This document shows positions 32,691-44,598 of a DNA stretch of 64,000 nt, piece by piece. How positions within the stretch are numbered: the first letter of the stretch is position 1; every line of letters begins with the position of its first letter. The position numbers were made by a program, and so were the translations under genes. Under the pieces are notes generated by a model, which saw nothing but the letters and a program-made list of their open reading frames with translations, had not been told where the DNA came from and ran no database searches. The stretch comes from Ceratodon purpureus. Lineage: Eukaryota; Streptophyta; Bryopsida; Pseudoditrichales; Ditrichaceae. Location: NCBI GenBank assembly GCA_014871385.1, contig CM026423.1:17783690-17847689 (forward strand), in the 5' to 3' direction.

Positions 32691-34695
32691 ATTTCTCAAT
32701 CTTTCAACGGGCACATTCTTCCCACGCGCTCACTCTCTCAATCCTTTGACATGGACAGTCTTCTCGCGCTGCCGCGGAAGAGGCAGTTGAGCTGCTTGGT
32801 GCTCTCACTCTCTCTCCTCTGCACGTGGATTGCTCAGATTCTGGCGCTGCTTTGGACGCTTTGCGTCCAGACAGCTCCATGAACTTCCTCCGCAGCCGAA
32901 TTGTCTGCGTCATGGTCGGACTCCATGACTCTCCTGCCGCGTTCATATTTTCCTTGCCGGAGCGCAGCCGAGGAGGGTTGCGTTGACGGAGCTCCCCGCC
33001 GACGGCAGATTGCCATCCTCCGGCGCTGTCGAGGACGTCATTATCTAAGGAAGTTTATTAAGTCGATTTTGCTCGCGCGATGCTGGCCTCGCCTTCTGTC
33101 GCAGAATGTTGGTTTCGTCTGTCCTAGATTTTGCGAGGCATTGAGTTTATTTACAGAGGCAGCTCCCGATCTTCCCGCTGTCGGGAAACGCAATCCCTGG
33201 AGCGTTGTGGTAAAGGTTTTGGTCTTGGCTTCGGTTGCGGGGTGTCGGTATAGTGAAGTTTCTCGATTACTAGAGGTTGTTTGGCATTTGGCTCCCTTAC
33301 TTTTCTGCTTCGCTGCATGAATTCTCACAGTAGGCATGTCTTACTCTGTTCAAGCGGTTTTGTCTAAGGTTTGGGTCGCGGGAAGGTAGTCCGATGTTGG
33401 CTGAGCCATCTCCTGACGCAACGGCGCCACGAGCTTCGATCACCATTTCTAGGAACGTTTCCGTGAAGTTATTTGGACGTAGCAGGAAGTCGGTTTGCTC
33501 TTCGATCGATGCCTGAGCGGCCTTGGGTTTGCGTATTTTATTCTTGGATGGGTCCCAGCCTATAGCGTTGTCGGCAGACCTTGCTTGCTTTTGATTGGCA
33601 GGAGCTGAATCGCTGTTCGAGATTCAGTTTTGTTTTTGGTTTTTTTTAAACTTCCGGGCCGTCATTTGAAGTTCGTCTCAGGAATATGTTTGAGAGCCGC
33701 GTTCAATTAGATGAAATCGTTTGGGTTGAATACTGGAGACTTTATATAGGAATCTGAACATTCCGAAACTGGCCCGGGTTCTTCCGTTTTTTTTTCCGGA
33801 TTTTTGTGCCTTTGATTGTTTTCCGATTGACAAGACCACTTTTGGGTCCTTGTGAGGGGCAGTTTCTGCTCAGGTGTCTGAGTTTGAGTGGTGGGATCTG
33901 ATGATGCTGCACTAGCAGATTGCTGTTACGGTGTCACCTGTGAAGGCTCCAGCACAAATATTGGGAGCCAAGGTTGCTTAATCCGTTACCGATCATGGCG
34001 GGGGTTGAAATTCCCCACGGTGATGCTCTTCTGCCTGAAGCCGTTGGTTGATTTTGGTTTTGGTTTTTGGACCTTTATCTGACATTTGAATATTTTTGTC
34101 TATTTTTATAATATTTGGTAAGGAATTGTATGTTCATGGGGGGAAGCATGGTAAAGTGGACCACAAAAGTGCTTAGCTCATTGTCAATTTCAGCCATTAT
34201 CGCAAACACTAAGAAAAGTGGCGTCTAAAATGAGGGTATGTTGAGAGGAATTGTGGATATGGAAAATAGACTTGATTATGAAGAGTGTGGGAAAGTTCCA
34301 ATTGGATTCGCAACTTCTAGAATGACGTATGAGAAGCGCAAAGTGGGACAAAGTGAATGGAGTCATTTGAAAAAGTGGTAAGAAAGATGGCACTTCTTCT
34401 CGGAAATCACTGAAAGTTTCGCCGGGACCTAAATTTCCTAATAGCGGATGTAGAAATGCATATGACCACATCAATTGCGGAATTAGGTGGAGCGCAAGTA
34501 CCGTAGGGGCGTTTTCGGGGCCATGTTGTTTTTGACACTTTTTGGGGGTTTTAGGGACAATATTGTGGGGTTAAGGTAGAGTTTTGAACAACTAGTTAGG
34601 AAATTGATATCCCGAAAAAAAAAAAATTGGAAAAAAAATAATTCTAAAAATGAAATTACACTTGAAAAACACGGTGGAAAAAGTGACAGTGGGTG
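32691..34695. other. Intergenic, no supported gene
   Basis: This is diverged satellite flank to about 32830, then unremarkable sequence. A frame at 32901-33320 is open but shows no motif. AT content rises after 33600. Confidence 0.4.
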
Positions 34696-34839
34696 CCAAG
34701 TGCCTTAGAAATCTGCCACGCAGTCTCTGGTAGTTGAGCTGGTCGATGGGAACGTCGTTGATTCGCAATGCATTGGATGGACGCCGTACGTGCTCTGTAA
34801 TGATGCCCCTGTCAGATTTCTAAGGCAATCATCACTTGG
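34696..34839. repeat. Inverted repeat, 14-bp perfect arms, 97-nt loop
   Basis: GCCTTAGAAATCTG (34702-34715) is the exact reverse complement of CAGATTTCTAAGGC (34813-34826). An outer pair, CCAAGTG (34696-34702) and CACTTGG (34833-34839), extends the arms with a six-base bulge on the right. It could be a small hairpin RNA precursor or a miniature transposon end pair. No flanking target duplication was seen. Confidence 0.7.
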
Positions 34840-35909
34840 TGGCGGCGGTGGCGGAATTGTTCTCATTGCGGATCCGTTTCAATGAACCTGATGGGAATGT
34901 TGCCATGAGAGAGGGTAGGCACCTAGCACTGCGAGGGGTAGTAATTCAGATGTAGATGCCGGAATATTTGAGCAAAGATACCTCTTTAGCAAGGAATTGC
35001 AGAGGCGGAGCTCATGGGAGTGTTCGAAACCGCAACAGAAGGTGCGTATGGAGTTTGATGACAGAACGAAATGGAAGAGAGGGGGGTTCGGGATCACAGC
35101 GGACTTCGAACACTCCGAACTTCTTCGCTGGATTGAGCCCATGTTCGCGACGATCACGAGGACGAAAAGTTGAAGCAATGACGGTTAGGGAACAGTGGAA
35201 ATTGAAAATTACTCCATGCATCCTGGCAGGGTGTCTCCACGCTCATGGAACAAATGCGACTTTGTTACGGACATGACTTTGTTCAGGAGCGCACGGGGGT
35301 GGACAGCGTCGTAGGAGCTTCAGCAATGACATGGGACGCTGAACAAAGACCTACGCGAGCAGCGAAGAGAAACTGAGCGGAACGGCTACAAAATTCCAGG
35401 TTCGTGAGGTTCTCTCGTTGTTAGGGTTTACGGATTACAGGGCCTGCTGTTTAGGGTTCACGTGTCTGGCATGGTGTTTTGTCATTTCTTGCAGTGCTAA
35501 ATTGTGGGCAGTCGTCATCTTGTTCTTCCGGCTCAACATTCATGGTGTGAGCCTACTTCTCTTCCAGCAGAGTTTTTAATATTTTTAAGTTGGGTTAGTA
35601 TCTTTCTTAATGATCTTTGAACACTCAACCCCAAAGCCCTACATTTTCTCCATGGCGCTCATTTAAGTGCAAAAAACTTTGGTTATGGTGCAGGGGTTTA
35701 CCAAAGTTTTTTTGGTCATCATTCATTCCAGTCATCGTAAGCACTTACTGATCAAGCTCTTACGCATTTTTCTTGTTGAAAACATTACCGAAGTATACGG
35801 ATTATGTTTACAGCGTTGACACATTCTGAATGGTCTTTGTACTTGTCAAATTGAAGCTGTCCCCGTAGCAGCATCCCCCTCTAACGTCTTTCTGGGTGAA
35901 AATGTGCAG
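34840..35909. other. Intergenic, nothing recognised
   Basis: N-terminal MLO exons were looked for here and not found. No gene is supported. Confidence 0.4.
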
Positions 35910-36840
35910 TTCGTCCTGCTCATCGGTGCGAAGCTGCAGTACGTGGAGGCCACTTTGGCATTGGAGGCTGCGAACGTGCTAGGTGCATATGTAGGTCACG
36001 TGATACGGCCACGGGATGAGTTGTTTTGGTTCGATCGACCAGAGTTGCTCCTCTCCTTTCTGCACTTGGTCCTCTTCCAAGTATGTGATCTCTTGCACCC
36101 TCCAGTCCTGCTCCTACTTCTTTCATGTGCGGAATTTGCATCTTCAAACATAGTTTAGTGATTTGGGAGTCATCTTTTAGGTCACTGCACAAGAATGCTG
36201 ATAAGTTTTATATTTTGAACTTAGGTTTTGCACTAATCTTGCTTGTATGGTATGCAGACTTCGTTTGAGTTAGCGACTTTCCTCTGGCCAGTGGTGAGCC
36301 CTAAACATTCAGTGCAGCTTGTGCTCATCGTTAGAAGTAATATTGTATCTACTCTTGAGTGTATTGTATTGAGAGCGGTCCATTTCCAAACAAGCCCTGG
36401 ACGAGAAAAACCGGAATACATGTCTGATTTCATTGCAGTGGACGTTTGGATTTCACTCGTGCTTGCTGGAGGAGAACAAGACAATTCTGTATGTCCGCCT
36501 CGCAATGCGGTACCGTTCTGTGGCACTAATCTTCTTCTTCTTCATGCTCGAGGCTCATTTGGCAGATTATTATTCTTTATAATCTTTGCGCTTATATGTT
36601 CGCTTACATGCTATGAAGACTGAACTGATTGCATTCTCTCACGCAGATTGGGTGTACAACTCTGCTGTAGTGTCAGTACAGTACCACTGTATGCTTCAGA
36701 ATTTCTCAGGTGAACTCAAACTTTTGTACAAATCTCTTGCTGCCGATTTAATGGATATGCTTGTTAGTAGAGAACTTATACCCATTGTAATTGGAATTTC
36801 TTCGACAGCGTCACTATCATATGTCCAGGGAATTAGTGTT
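35910..36840 (+). pseudogene. MLO: Central fragment of an MLO membrane protein
   Basis: MLO proteins have seven membrane spans and a C-terminal calmodulin-binding region, and act in calcium signalling and powdery mildew susceptibility. Four exons join in phase: 35910-36080 (LLIGAKLQ, ATLALEAA, RPRDELFWFDRPELLLSFLH), 36258-36293 (TSFELATFLWPV), 36439-36509 (WTFGFHSC, ILYVRLAM) and 36647-36709 (LGVQLCCSVSTVPLYA). These match the family's GTKLQ, PRD.LFWF..P..LL, FE.A.F.W, FG..SC and Q..CS..TLPLYA order. The next piece (from 36809) soon stops. The N-terminal spans, the C-terminal end and the calmodulin site are absent. Every exon is open, so the loss may be recent, or missing exons may lie beyond long introns. 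Confidence 0.78.
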
Positions 36841-37218
36841 TGAAGTTAAGAATTAGTGTTTAGCAATCAAGAAGGGTTTTCTTTGTTTGATTTATTCATT
36901 TAGTGATATTCACTTCTATCCTCTTGCAATTTGGATCTCTTTGGACTTAGTTTACTTCGGTTCTCTATGTACAGGTGATAGAATTTGGTACAATCGTTGC
37001 AACCTTAACTGTCCCAAATTTGTGGAAAACTGCGTTTCATTGCAAAATACCGCTGGCATACTAACGAAAATGGAATGTGACGTGATTCGTAGGTCTGAAA
37101 GATCATGACTTCACATTAGAGACTGCTTCACAGGAAATGCGGATACGGTTTGGTGAAGGGCGGATCTGCAGAGGGCTTGCGATGCGGGAGACACTTCTGT
37201 AGGTATGTGTCTAGACAA

Positions 37219-37287
37219 GTCTATGGCGTGGAAAATGAGCCGTCTATGGCGTGGAAAATGAGCCGTCTATGGCGTGGAAAATGAGCC
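37219..37287. repeat. Perfect 3 x 23-bp tandem repeat beside breakpoint
   Basis: Three identical 23-bp units starting with GTCTATGGCGTGG at 37219, 37242 and 37265. The array ends ten bases before the point (37298) where similarity to block B2 begins. Confidence 0.95.
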
Positions 37288-37911
37288 GTCTTGCAGGATG
37301 GCAGTGCAAAATGTGCAGAGAGAACGGCGAACGTAATCGAGAGGAGTATAGTCAATGTAGAAATTAGCAGACATGTAGCGAGTAAATCACCTGAGGTAGC
37401 ATTCACAGAAAGTGAGTTTGGATCCGATCGGACCCGACGACTGGTTCTGCGTGCAGTTCGAACTATAGTCCGTGCTTGGAAGACACTCCAAATAACCCCG
37501 TGAACTGTATGCGGCAGGTATGTTGTTATCGTAGAGATCATGCAAACGGTACAGGCCACGTGAAGCGGAAAGTTACTGTGAGCAGTGACGGGGATGGGGA
37601 GCCAGAAGAATGCCAGAGCAAGGGCGGCTGTCTCTCGGCGGAGAGAAATGAGAAGGGAGTATGAACAGCGTCGGGAGGTAGAGATCTTGGAGCAGGCCGA
37701 GGAGGACCGCCGTCGAGAACACAGGTGCAGTGGCCGGAACTTCTGCATTACCGGAACTTAAGGGTGGAGAGTGACGACTGCCCACGTCTGCATCCAATAG
37801 TGGTCGTGACCCGAGAATTATTTTTGGAAATGAGTACAACGTAGCTCTCGCTGTGTAAGAGGTGATTCTGGATGTGTTTCAGCTTTTTCCTGCTAACTTG
37901 TGTCCAAACAG

Positions 37912-40900
37912 AGCTGCGCAGAAGCGGGAACACCATCGCCGCTGGAGGAGTCGACGTCTGAGAGACGAGGTCGACGCACTTTGTGGGAATAGAGGCGGTG
38001 AAGGGCCTTCCGGGGCAGAAGTGGAGGACGACCTCGAGAACTTTGAGCAATTCAGAGAGGATTTCGGAGTGCGTGAACATGAGGCGGTGGAGAATGGCGC
38101 GGGAGTGTCAAGCGTGGCAGACTCTAGGGCGGAGAGTGCTGTCTCCGGCCCGACTGTGGAATCCGCCGGACCTAACATTGAGGATACTGAAGGCGATAGA
38201 GTGACTCTTAGAAACCGGAAGTGCTCTTGGGGGGCTTCAAAAGTGATAAATACTCTAATGGAAGTCCTGGACGCAGGATTCTCAGAAGAAGAGAAGAGAA
38301 GTGTACTGGAACGCTGCTTCTGCGATGAACGGATCCGGGCACTTCACCCGGAACTCTGTGGAGCTGTTCAGAAGGTGCGCACAGTTGAGCCAATGCTGGG
38401 TCAGAGTTTGAAAGGTGCCTTGCAAACTATACGGTCCGCGTCCATTCAGGGGAAGTCAAAGGTAAGAAATATCGTGCTCACAGCTGCCGTCTCGAAGGGC
38501 GACTCTCAACGCAAGATCTGCAAGGCCTTAGGGGCATCACGGTATCTAGTACGTAAAGCTTTTCAACGTCGTGCAGAGGTCGACGAGACTGGGGAGAATT
38601 TATGGGCTGGTGGGGATCGAAAAAGACGTAGCGATTGTCTTAGTGCGGAGGATCGGTCTGCAGTCTCTGGGTGGTGGGAAACTGAGACAACTGTTTCGCC
38701 TAACAAGAAGGATGTGAAGAGGCGTCGGATCGGAGTCAAGGATTACGAGACGCATGCAACGCATTATTTGCAAGTATCGCAGGTAAACAATGCATAACCG
38801 TCGGTGGTTCCCCTTCACGATGATTGAGGCACTTCATTTCGAGCTAGCAAGTTCACTGCTTTCGTGGGCACGTGCCTGCAGTTTGATGGGGTTCACTGGG
38901 TAGGCAATGTCATATCCTACTTCGTTGCTTGGACATGTCTGTTTCTGATCGTGAAAATGGCGTTCGTGGTCTCGGTGGGTTATGGCAGGGAGTTAGTACT
39001 GTGTTTTCACGTGTCATTGACATGGTAGATACAGTCTCGGTACCGGTCCTCGCACTTCTCTTCCTCCTGCGGTGAAGGGCAGTGTCAAGGGCTGCTCTGA
39101 TAGGGCACAGGCCCGGAGTATTGCACGGCCTGCGGGGGGCGACATCCCGTCGGTGCTTGTGAGGAAGGTAGGGTGAGACACTTTGGCGTTACCGGGTTCA
39201 GAAGTAAGTGGTACAGTTTAGTTCGTTGACAATTTCTAAATTTGGGGGGGATACACGGCACTGCTGAGTTCGGAGGAGCAGCCGTGACATGGGTGTACAG
39301 AGTCTGCAAGCAGGGGAAGTGTGGCCCGTAGGATTATTGACCGCATGATCTGCTGTGAGAAGCCGCGGGTACTGACCGCCGCAATACGGTACTTCCTCTG
39401 TTTCCGTGATTCTGAAAGCGAGTAGGACAGAAATAGAATTGAATGTCTGAAGCCCGCTTTTACATTCAGGACTGATGCATGTGTCATGCTCAGTTCAGTC
39501 CTGCCTGGTCTCGACATCAGCTGGAGAATAATAGTAGAGGATGGGTGAAGGGGGTAGGTGCACGGCATTTTATCAACCGTGGTCAGACTAGTATAGAGGC
39601 GCTGGACTAATGCAACATTTGTGCAACTGTGGGTGTGGCAGTTAGAGTTTCACTCTCGGTTCAGGGAGGCTAACGAGGACAACAAGGTGGGGCTCCGGGC
39701 GTTTGAGTTGTTGAAACCTTTCTTCGTAAGAAGGTTGACGGAACGTAATACATGTGCCTGTCACTACCATTGTGAGATGGCTGAACTCAGAAATGGGTGG
39801 AATAATATGCGCACCACGAGCAAGGGGATACATGGACGCCATTGCAGCTGCGGATGTGAGGTGTGCGTTGCGCCGGGCACTGTACAACCGGCACTTGCGG
39901 AAGGGCCAAACACTTGCCACGCTGAACTGACCCACTTCACGGGATTAACTGACATGTGGCATAGTGTTCTATGCCCGGTAGAGGGGGACGGTTGGCACAA
40001 CCCAAAGTGCATTAAGGGTCAATGCAATGTGTGTGGTGTGGATATGCTCCAGTTGTGCCCAAGAGAAGCGGATGACAGCATTCACCTACAGGTGCAATGG
40101 CATAACTTCGAGAAGGTTGTGCACGGGACGACTCGTGCAGGGAAGGAGAACAAGGTGCTTCGGATGATGTACCAAACCACGGGAGCGCCAACATTTCTGG
40201 AGTATCTGAAGCCAAAACTAAGTTCCTTCATAGTCCACAACTACATTGCGAGGTGGCAAGCAGAACAGTTCAAGGTATCCCTTGATAGTTTCCCACCTGA
40301 TTCGATTTTGTCAGCTGTTGATTTCGCTGAGAACTACACGTTCCAGCCTTACCAAGAAGTGCAGTCCATGCACTGGCTTCAGCATCAGATCACAATATTG
40401 GTACATATTTGCTATCGATGGAACCCCATTTTCCTTGCAGACCGACAATCGGGTGCCCCGAAGCTGTTGACTGAGTACCATTACTATATTAGTGACAGCA
40501 TGGAGCATGATACTCTTTTCGTGCAGCACTGTTTTGCGTTGCATTGGAAGCATCTCACCGACAGAGGTTTGAAGCCCAATGAGCACATAGTATGGTCTGA
40601 TGGCTGCGCGGCACAGTTCAAGTCCCGGAGGTGCTGGTACCACGTGTCAAGGTACTCATGTCTTTGTAGTTGGCTTCATTTTGTGACTATGTCTTTGTAG
40701 TTGGCTTCATTTTTGGGGTCCCGTTTCCGTTTCCGTTCAATGCGTGGGACCTAAGAAATCCAGTACTTAACAACTTCTCTGTAAATGTGCGTACGTTTCT
40801 AGGTATCCATCGACAACTGTGATGCCGGGGTTGCCAAATGGCTGCCGTATGGTGTGGTCATACTTCGGCAGTGGCCACGGGAAGGGGCTCCACGATGGAG

Positions 40901-42062
40901 CAGGTGCGATGCTCAAATGTGCAATTAGGAGCGAGGAGATGAATTTCGATTCTCGCACTAAACTGCAGAGCGCTGCTGACGTGGTGGGCTTTTGCAACCG
41001 CAAGGAGCATGAAGAACACCGCGCATATGGGAAAGCCCGGAGGACCCTCATCCGGTATTTTCATTTGATTGAGCCTGGTGCAGTTGACAGGGGTCGAGAC
41101 ATGGATTGCCGGCCAGTACCGGGGACAAGGTCTGTTCATTCCGTGTCCTCTGTGTCACCCTCTAACGTTACCTATTTGCACATCAGACAACTGGCGTGTT
41201 TCTGCCCCGAATGTATGGACGACAATCCCATGCTTTGTGCGAAGCAGAAGCATGTGCGGCACTGGGCGTTGAAAGTGTTGCAGCCACTATCTCCAATTCC
41301 GGTGAGAGCATCCCTTCTCTCGGTTTCCTTTCCCGGTCATCGTTGTCTGTTAAGAACGCGTGTATGTTTGTGTGTAGTAATTTGGAGAGCGCATGTTAAC
41401 GTGTTCACGCTGTCACTCGCCGGCTGTGCATGTGCTTCGCTTTGGAGGTCGCCGGTGCTACGACTCGTTTTCAACGAGCCACAGGAGAAGTTGGGGAGAC
41501 ATCGGCTTCTTCCGAAAATCCCGATGGGGGTGACGGGTTTCAGAGCACGGCAGTGCGCAACCGAGCAGCAACCGTGCGAGAGGGAGACTCTGCTGATACA
41601 GACGCGGATTTTGATGACGATCTTATTGACGAAAGCGATGACGAAGCTGACTTGGAATCGGAGGCACAGAGGGTGGAGACTGGGGACACGTACGTGGTCT
41701 ACACTGACCGACCGGAGCATGGGGATTGTTTTTTCCTAGTGCTCTGTGATATGCCAGTGCACAGCAACGACGCTACGTTTACAGACGGTTGGGGGTGCAC
41801 ATGGCCTAAGGATACTATGTTAATTAGTGGGACATATTACCGAAGAATTCGCAGTGTCGGTCGGGACGCAGGGTCATGCCGTTATGAACTCCTAGTGGAC
41901 GAGCCGAAAGCATGGAATTACTCCCACCTTGTGGTGCAGTCAAAGGTGGAGTTGTTGCAGTACAAGAGCTGCAAGGGAAATCCACGGTTTAAGATGTCGG
42001 CAGAGACCCGAGAAACCATCCTTTCCAACGTTGAAGAGCGCCAATCGTATAATGCACACTGA
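37912..42062 (+). mobile_element. DDE-type transposase gene, unnamed family, copy 1
   Basis: Exons visible: 37912-38782, 39642-40651, 40803-41301 and 41448-42062, all with GT-AG borders, the last three joining in phase. In order they encode a basic coiled N-terminus (QKREHHRRWRSRRLRDEV), a helix-turn-helix-like block (SKGDSQRKICKALGASRYLV), a Cys/His cluster (CACHYHC..., HCSCGCEVC, CNVCGVD) and a core with VDFAENYTFQPYQEVQSMHW, then IVWSDGCAAQFKSR, then YFGSGHGKGLHDGAGAMLK. The spaced Asp residues are what an RNase-H-fold transposase would show. After CFCPECMDDN the protein ends with an acidic run (DADFDDDLIDESDDEADLE) and a globular region. I recall similar uncharacterised proteins in bryophytes and some animals but no family name. 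An exon may be missing between 38783 and 39641. Confidence 0.68.
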
Positions 42063-42124
42063 TCAGCGTAGAACCATAGCTCGGAGTGCCCACACTGCCA
42101 GTAATTGAGCCATAGTGTATTCAG

Positions 42125-43151
42125 CCATGGGAGAGTGAGTTCATCGACGCGCAGCGTGTGTGGGCAGAGTATGCCTTGAAGAGGCAGGAAGCAGGGGCTC
42201 ATAACACCTTGGTGAGTTCAGAGGATCTTGGTAAGACGTGGGAGAGGGGTATATCAATTATCAACACACTATTCCAGAAGGATCGTCAGACGCTGGCTTA
42301 TGACAAAGGTTGGCGTGTGCGTACTGATTTCATGCTGTATCAAGTTCTGAAACAGAATCCTCTTTGGTGGACACATCAACTTCACGACGTGTGGGAAGTG
42401 GAGCTGGAACAACTATGTTACTGATGTAATCCACGCTCCTGGTGGAGTGGACGGTATTTTGAAGCGTACATTGTTCAAGGGTACGTATTTCCCTACATGG
42501 GAACGTTTTTTCTGGGAAAAAGCATCAGGTTTTGTGGAATCCATGAAGTCCAAGAAGCTTACGGACGACCAACGTCGTGGTTTGATTCAAATTCCAAATC
42601 GACGTTTCACTCTTTGGTGGTCCCCAACCATTAAAAGAGCGACTGTTTATGTTGGTTTCCAAGTGCAGCTTTATCTCACAGGTCTCTTCATGCACGGGAA
42701 GATTCCGACCCTGAAGATTTCGCTCATCCAGATCTTCACGCACCCTTTGTGGCAGAAGGTGCATGAAAGTGTGGTGCGGGATCCCTGCCAAATCCATGAC
42801 CAGGAGGTCGATGCTTAAGACTACTTCATCATACACGGCGTTCTCCAGGCTCATCCTGATTATAGGGCTCTTCATGTCAACAACGACAAGGCGAAGATGT
42901 TGTTGAATGCGGACGAAACAGCGTTTCCAGAGCCGCACCACATTTGGGGCAACTTCAGTGATGATCAGTGTATGAAGGTCGAGGTTGCGCCGAGGGATCT
43001 GCTATTCTCTGATTATGTGCAGAAAAACAATTTGAACACATCGGAGTTAACAGAGTCAGAGATTAGGGACATTATCCTCGGTGCTCAAATTACTCCTGCA
43101 TCGCAACAATGGCAGCACATAGCAGAGATTCAGAAGTACGTAAGCGTATGT
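42125..43151 (+). pseudogene. PRP8: Broken fragment of spliceosomal PRP8, copy 1
   Basis: PRP8 is the central scaffold of the spliceosome, about 2300 residues long. This piece starts after an AG with [20 protein letters not shown] and continues through [20 protein letters not shown] and [16 protein letters not shown] frameshift follows near 42389-42396. Next come [35 protein letters not shown] and [17 protein letters not shown]. At about 42816 the sequence jumps from the DQE(V)DA region to the SSYTAFSRLILI region, omitting a few hundred residues (linker and most of the RNase-H-like part). A second frameshift lies near 42865, then RALHVNNDKAKMLL, EPHHIWGNF, SEIRDIILGAQI and IAEIQKY. It cannot encode PRP8. 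It begins 62 bases after the transposase stop. Confidence 0.88.
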
Positions 43152-43514
43152 TTCCGTGATTACGTATCCATTGCTTTATTGAATTTTCTCTTTCAATGTT
43201 TTCTATATTTCTTTCACGGAAATGTCAGATACGGAGGAAATTGCCGTTGCTTGGTTGGTGCATGCTCGAAACCAGAAGGACTCCCCTAATATCTTATTCG
43301 TCATGTATTGAATTTTCCTAGTCCGAACTAATTGTCTCACTCCTTCGTTACCTGTCTTGCAGATTCAGAAGGGCAGTCCTGAATTGAATCAAGTCAGTAA
43401 GAAGGTCGCAAGGCGGGTTCTCGACGGACAGTAGAAGGTACATCGTCAAAATGCTGATTAAGTAGTAACTCGAATGTTACTCATATGTTTGAGATCTGAG
43501 AGAAACGTTGAGTT
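43152..43514. other. 3' flank of PRP8 fragment
   Basis: A donor-like GTAAGC follows 43140. An acceptor at 43360-43362 precedes a short open piece (IQKGSPELNQVSKKVARRVL) with a stop at 43432-43434. That piece does not match the PRP8 continuation I know, so it may be unrelated transcribed sequence. Repeated at 58930-59292. Confidence 0.35.
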
Positions 43515-44064
43515 TTGCAGATGTATGTAAGCTTCGCATTGGTGGTTGGTGGACATTTGACCATGGGGTCTGTGCAGACCTCGAATTCTACCTATTCCCT
43601 GTGTGGCACCTCGGTGGCGGTTGGCTGAGTGACGCGCTCAGCGAAGCGAATTCCCAAGTGGAAACTGGACACGCTTTGGAGCCGACTGTGTGCGGAACTT
43701 TGCTTTCACGTCTGGCCATGGTGCAAGTGCTCATACCGGGCCCAAGCACCGAGAGCACTACGGAATCGATTTGAGGTAAGCACTGTACTGCGTCTGGCAC
43801 TGTGTAACTGTGTGCGACTTGCAATTCGCTGGGACTTCGCGGTTTCGCTTTGAGGACTGCGAAGTTGCTTGGCGACGGATGCCTGTTCCGGCCTCCGTCG
43901 GTTGCCACGTTAACTTCCACGTTTACTCCACTTCATTTCATCTGCTTGCTTGCAGGCCGTGCTGGAACAGTGCCAGGGAAGACTATTGCACTTCGCTTTT
44001 GCTGTCTCCGCTTGCTTGCACTTTATTGGAACTTCCTGCATTTTTTTCCTCTGATTGCCTTTAG

Positions 44065-44439
44065 GACTTCTTCCCTTGCAATTCACTTCTCGCTTTTTCC
44101 ACTTTTGATCTGAGAATTCACTTCTTTCTAACTTCCACCCTGAGATTTCACTGTTTTCGAACTTCCTCCCTGAGAATTCACTTCGTCTGCACTTGCTCCC
44201 TTTGAATTCACTTTCTGTAAACTTCTTCCCATTGAATTCACTTGTTTTGGACTTCCTCCCTTCTCGTTCAGTTTATAGGAACTTACGCCCTCTGAATTCG
44301 CTTTCTGTATACTTGCTCCCTTTGAATTCACTTTTTTAGGACTTCCTCCCTTGTCGTCCAGTTTCTCTTAACTTATTCCCTTTGAATTCGCTTTTTGTGG
44401 ACTTGATCCCTTTCAGTCCACTGCTTACTTACCATGTCC
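44065..44439. repeat. Degenerate 30-bp minisatellite, block A copy 2
   Basis: Same array as 551-925, with no difference noticed. Minisatellites normally change length quickly, so the equal length in all three blocks argues for very recent duplication or a copying artefact. Confidence 0.75.
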
Positions 44440-44598
44440 CTCTGAAACAACTCATGGAATTCTGAATCACTGTGTTATTGCAGGAATATCTCTTGCAAAA
44501 TTACTTGTCGGTCACTGTCTTCTGAAGGAAAGAGTGGACACCTGTTTGTAGGCGAGTCCCTTGTTTGTAGGGAACGCAATGCGTGGGCACCTGGAGCA

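Larger units (their letters stand above)
37298..43514. repeat. Large duplicated block B, copy 1
   Basis: This block matches 53076-59292 at a constant offset of 15778, with no difference that I noticed. It contains a transposase gene and a PRP8 gene fragment. Similarity begins at 37298, ten bases right of a perfect 3 x 23-bp tandem repeat. The sequence runs straight on into block A copy 2. Confidence 0.96.

Noticed and set aside
42125..43434. Functional PRP8 gene
   Set aside because: Two frameshifts, an in-frame stop, a missing internal region and missing most of the protein.
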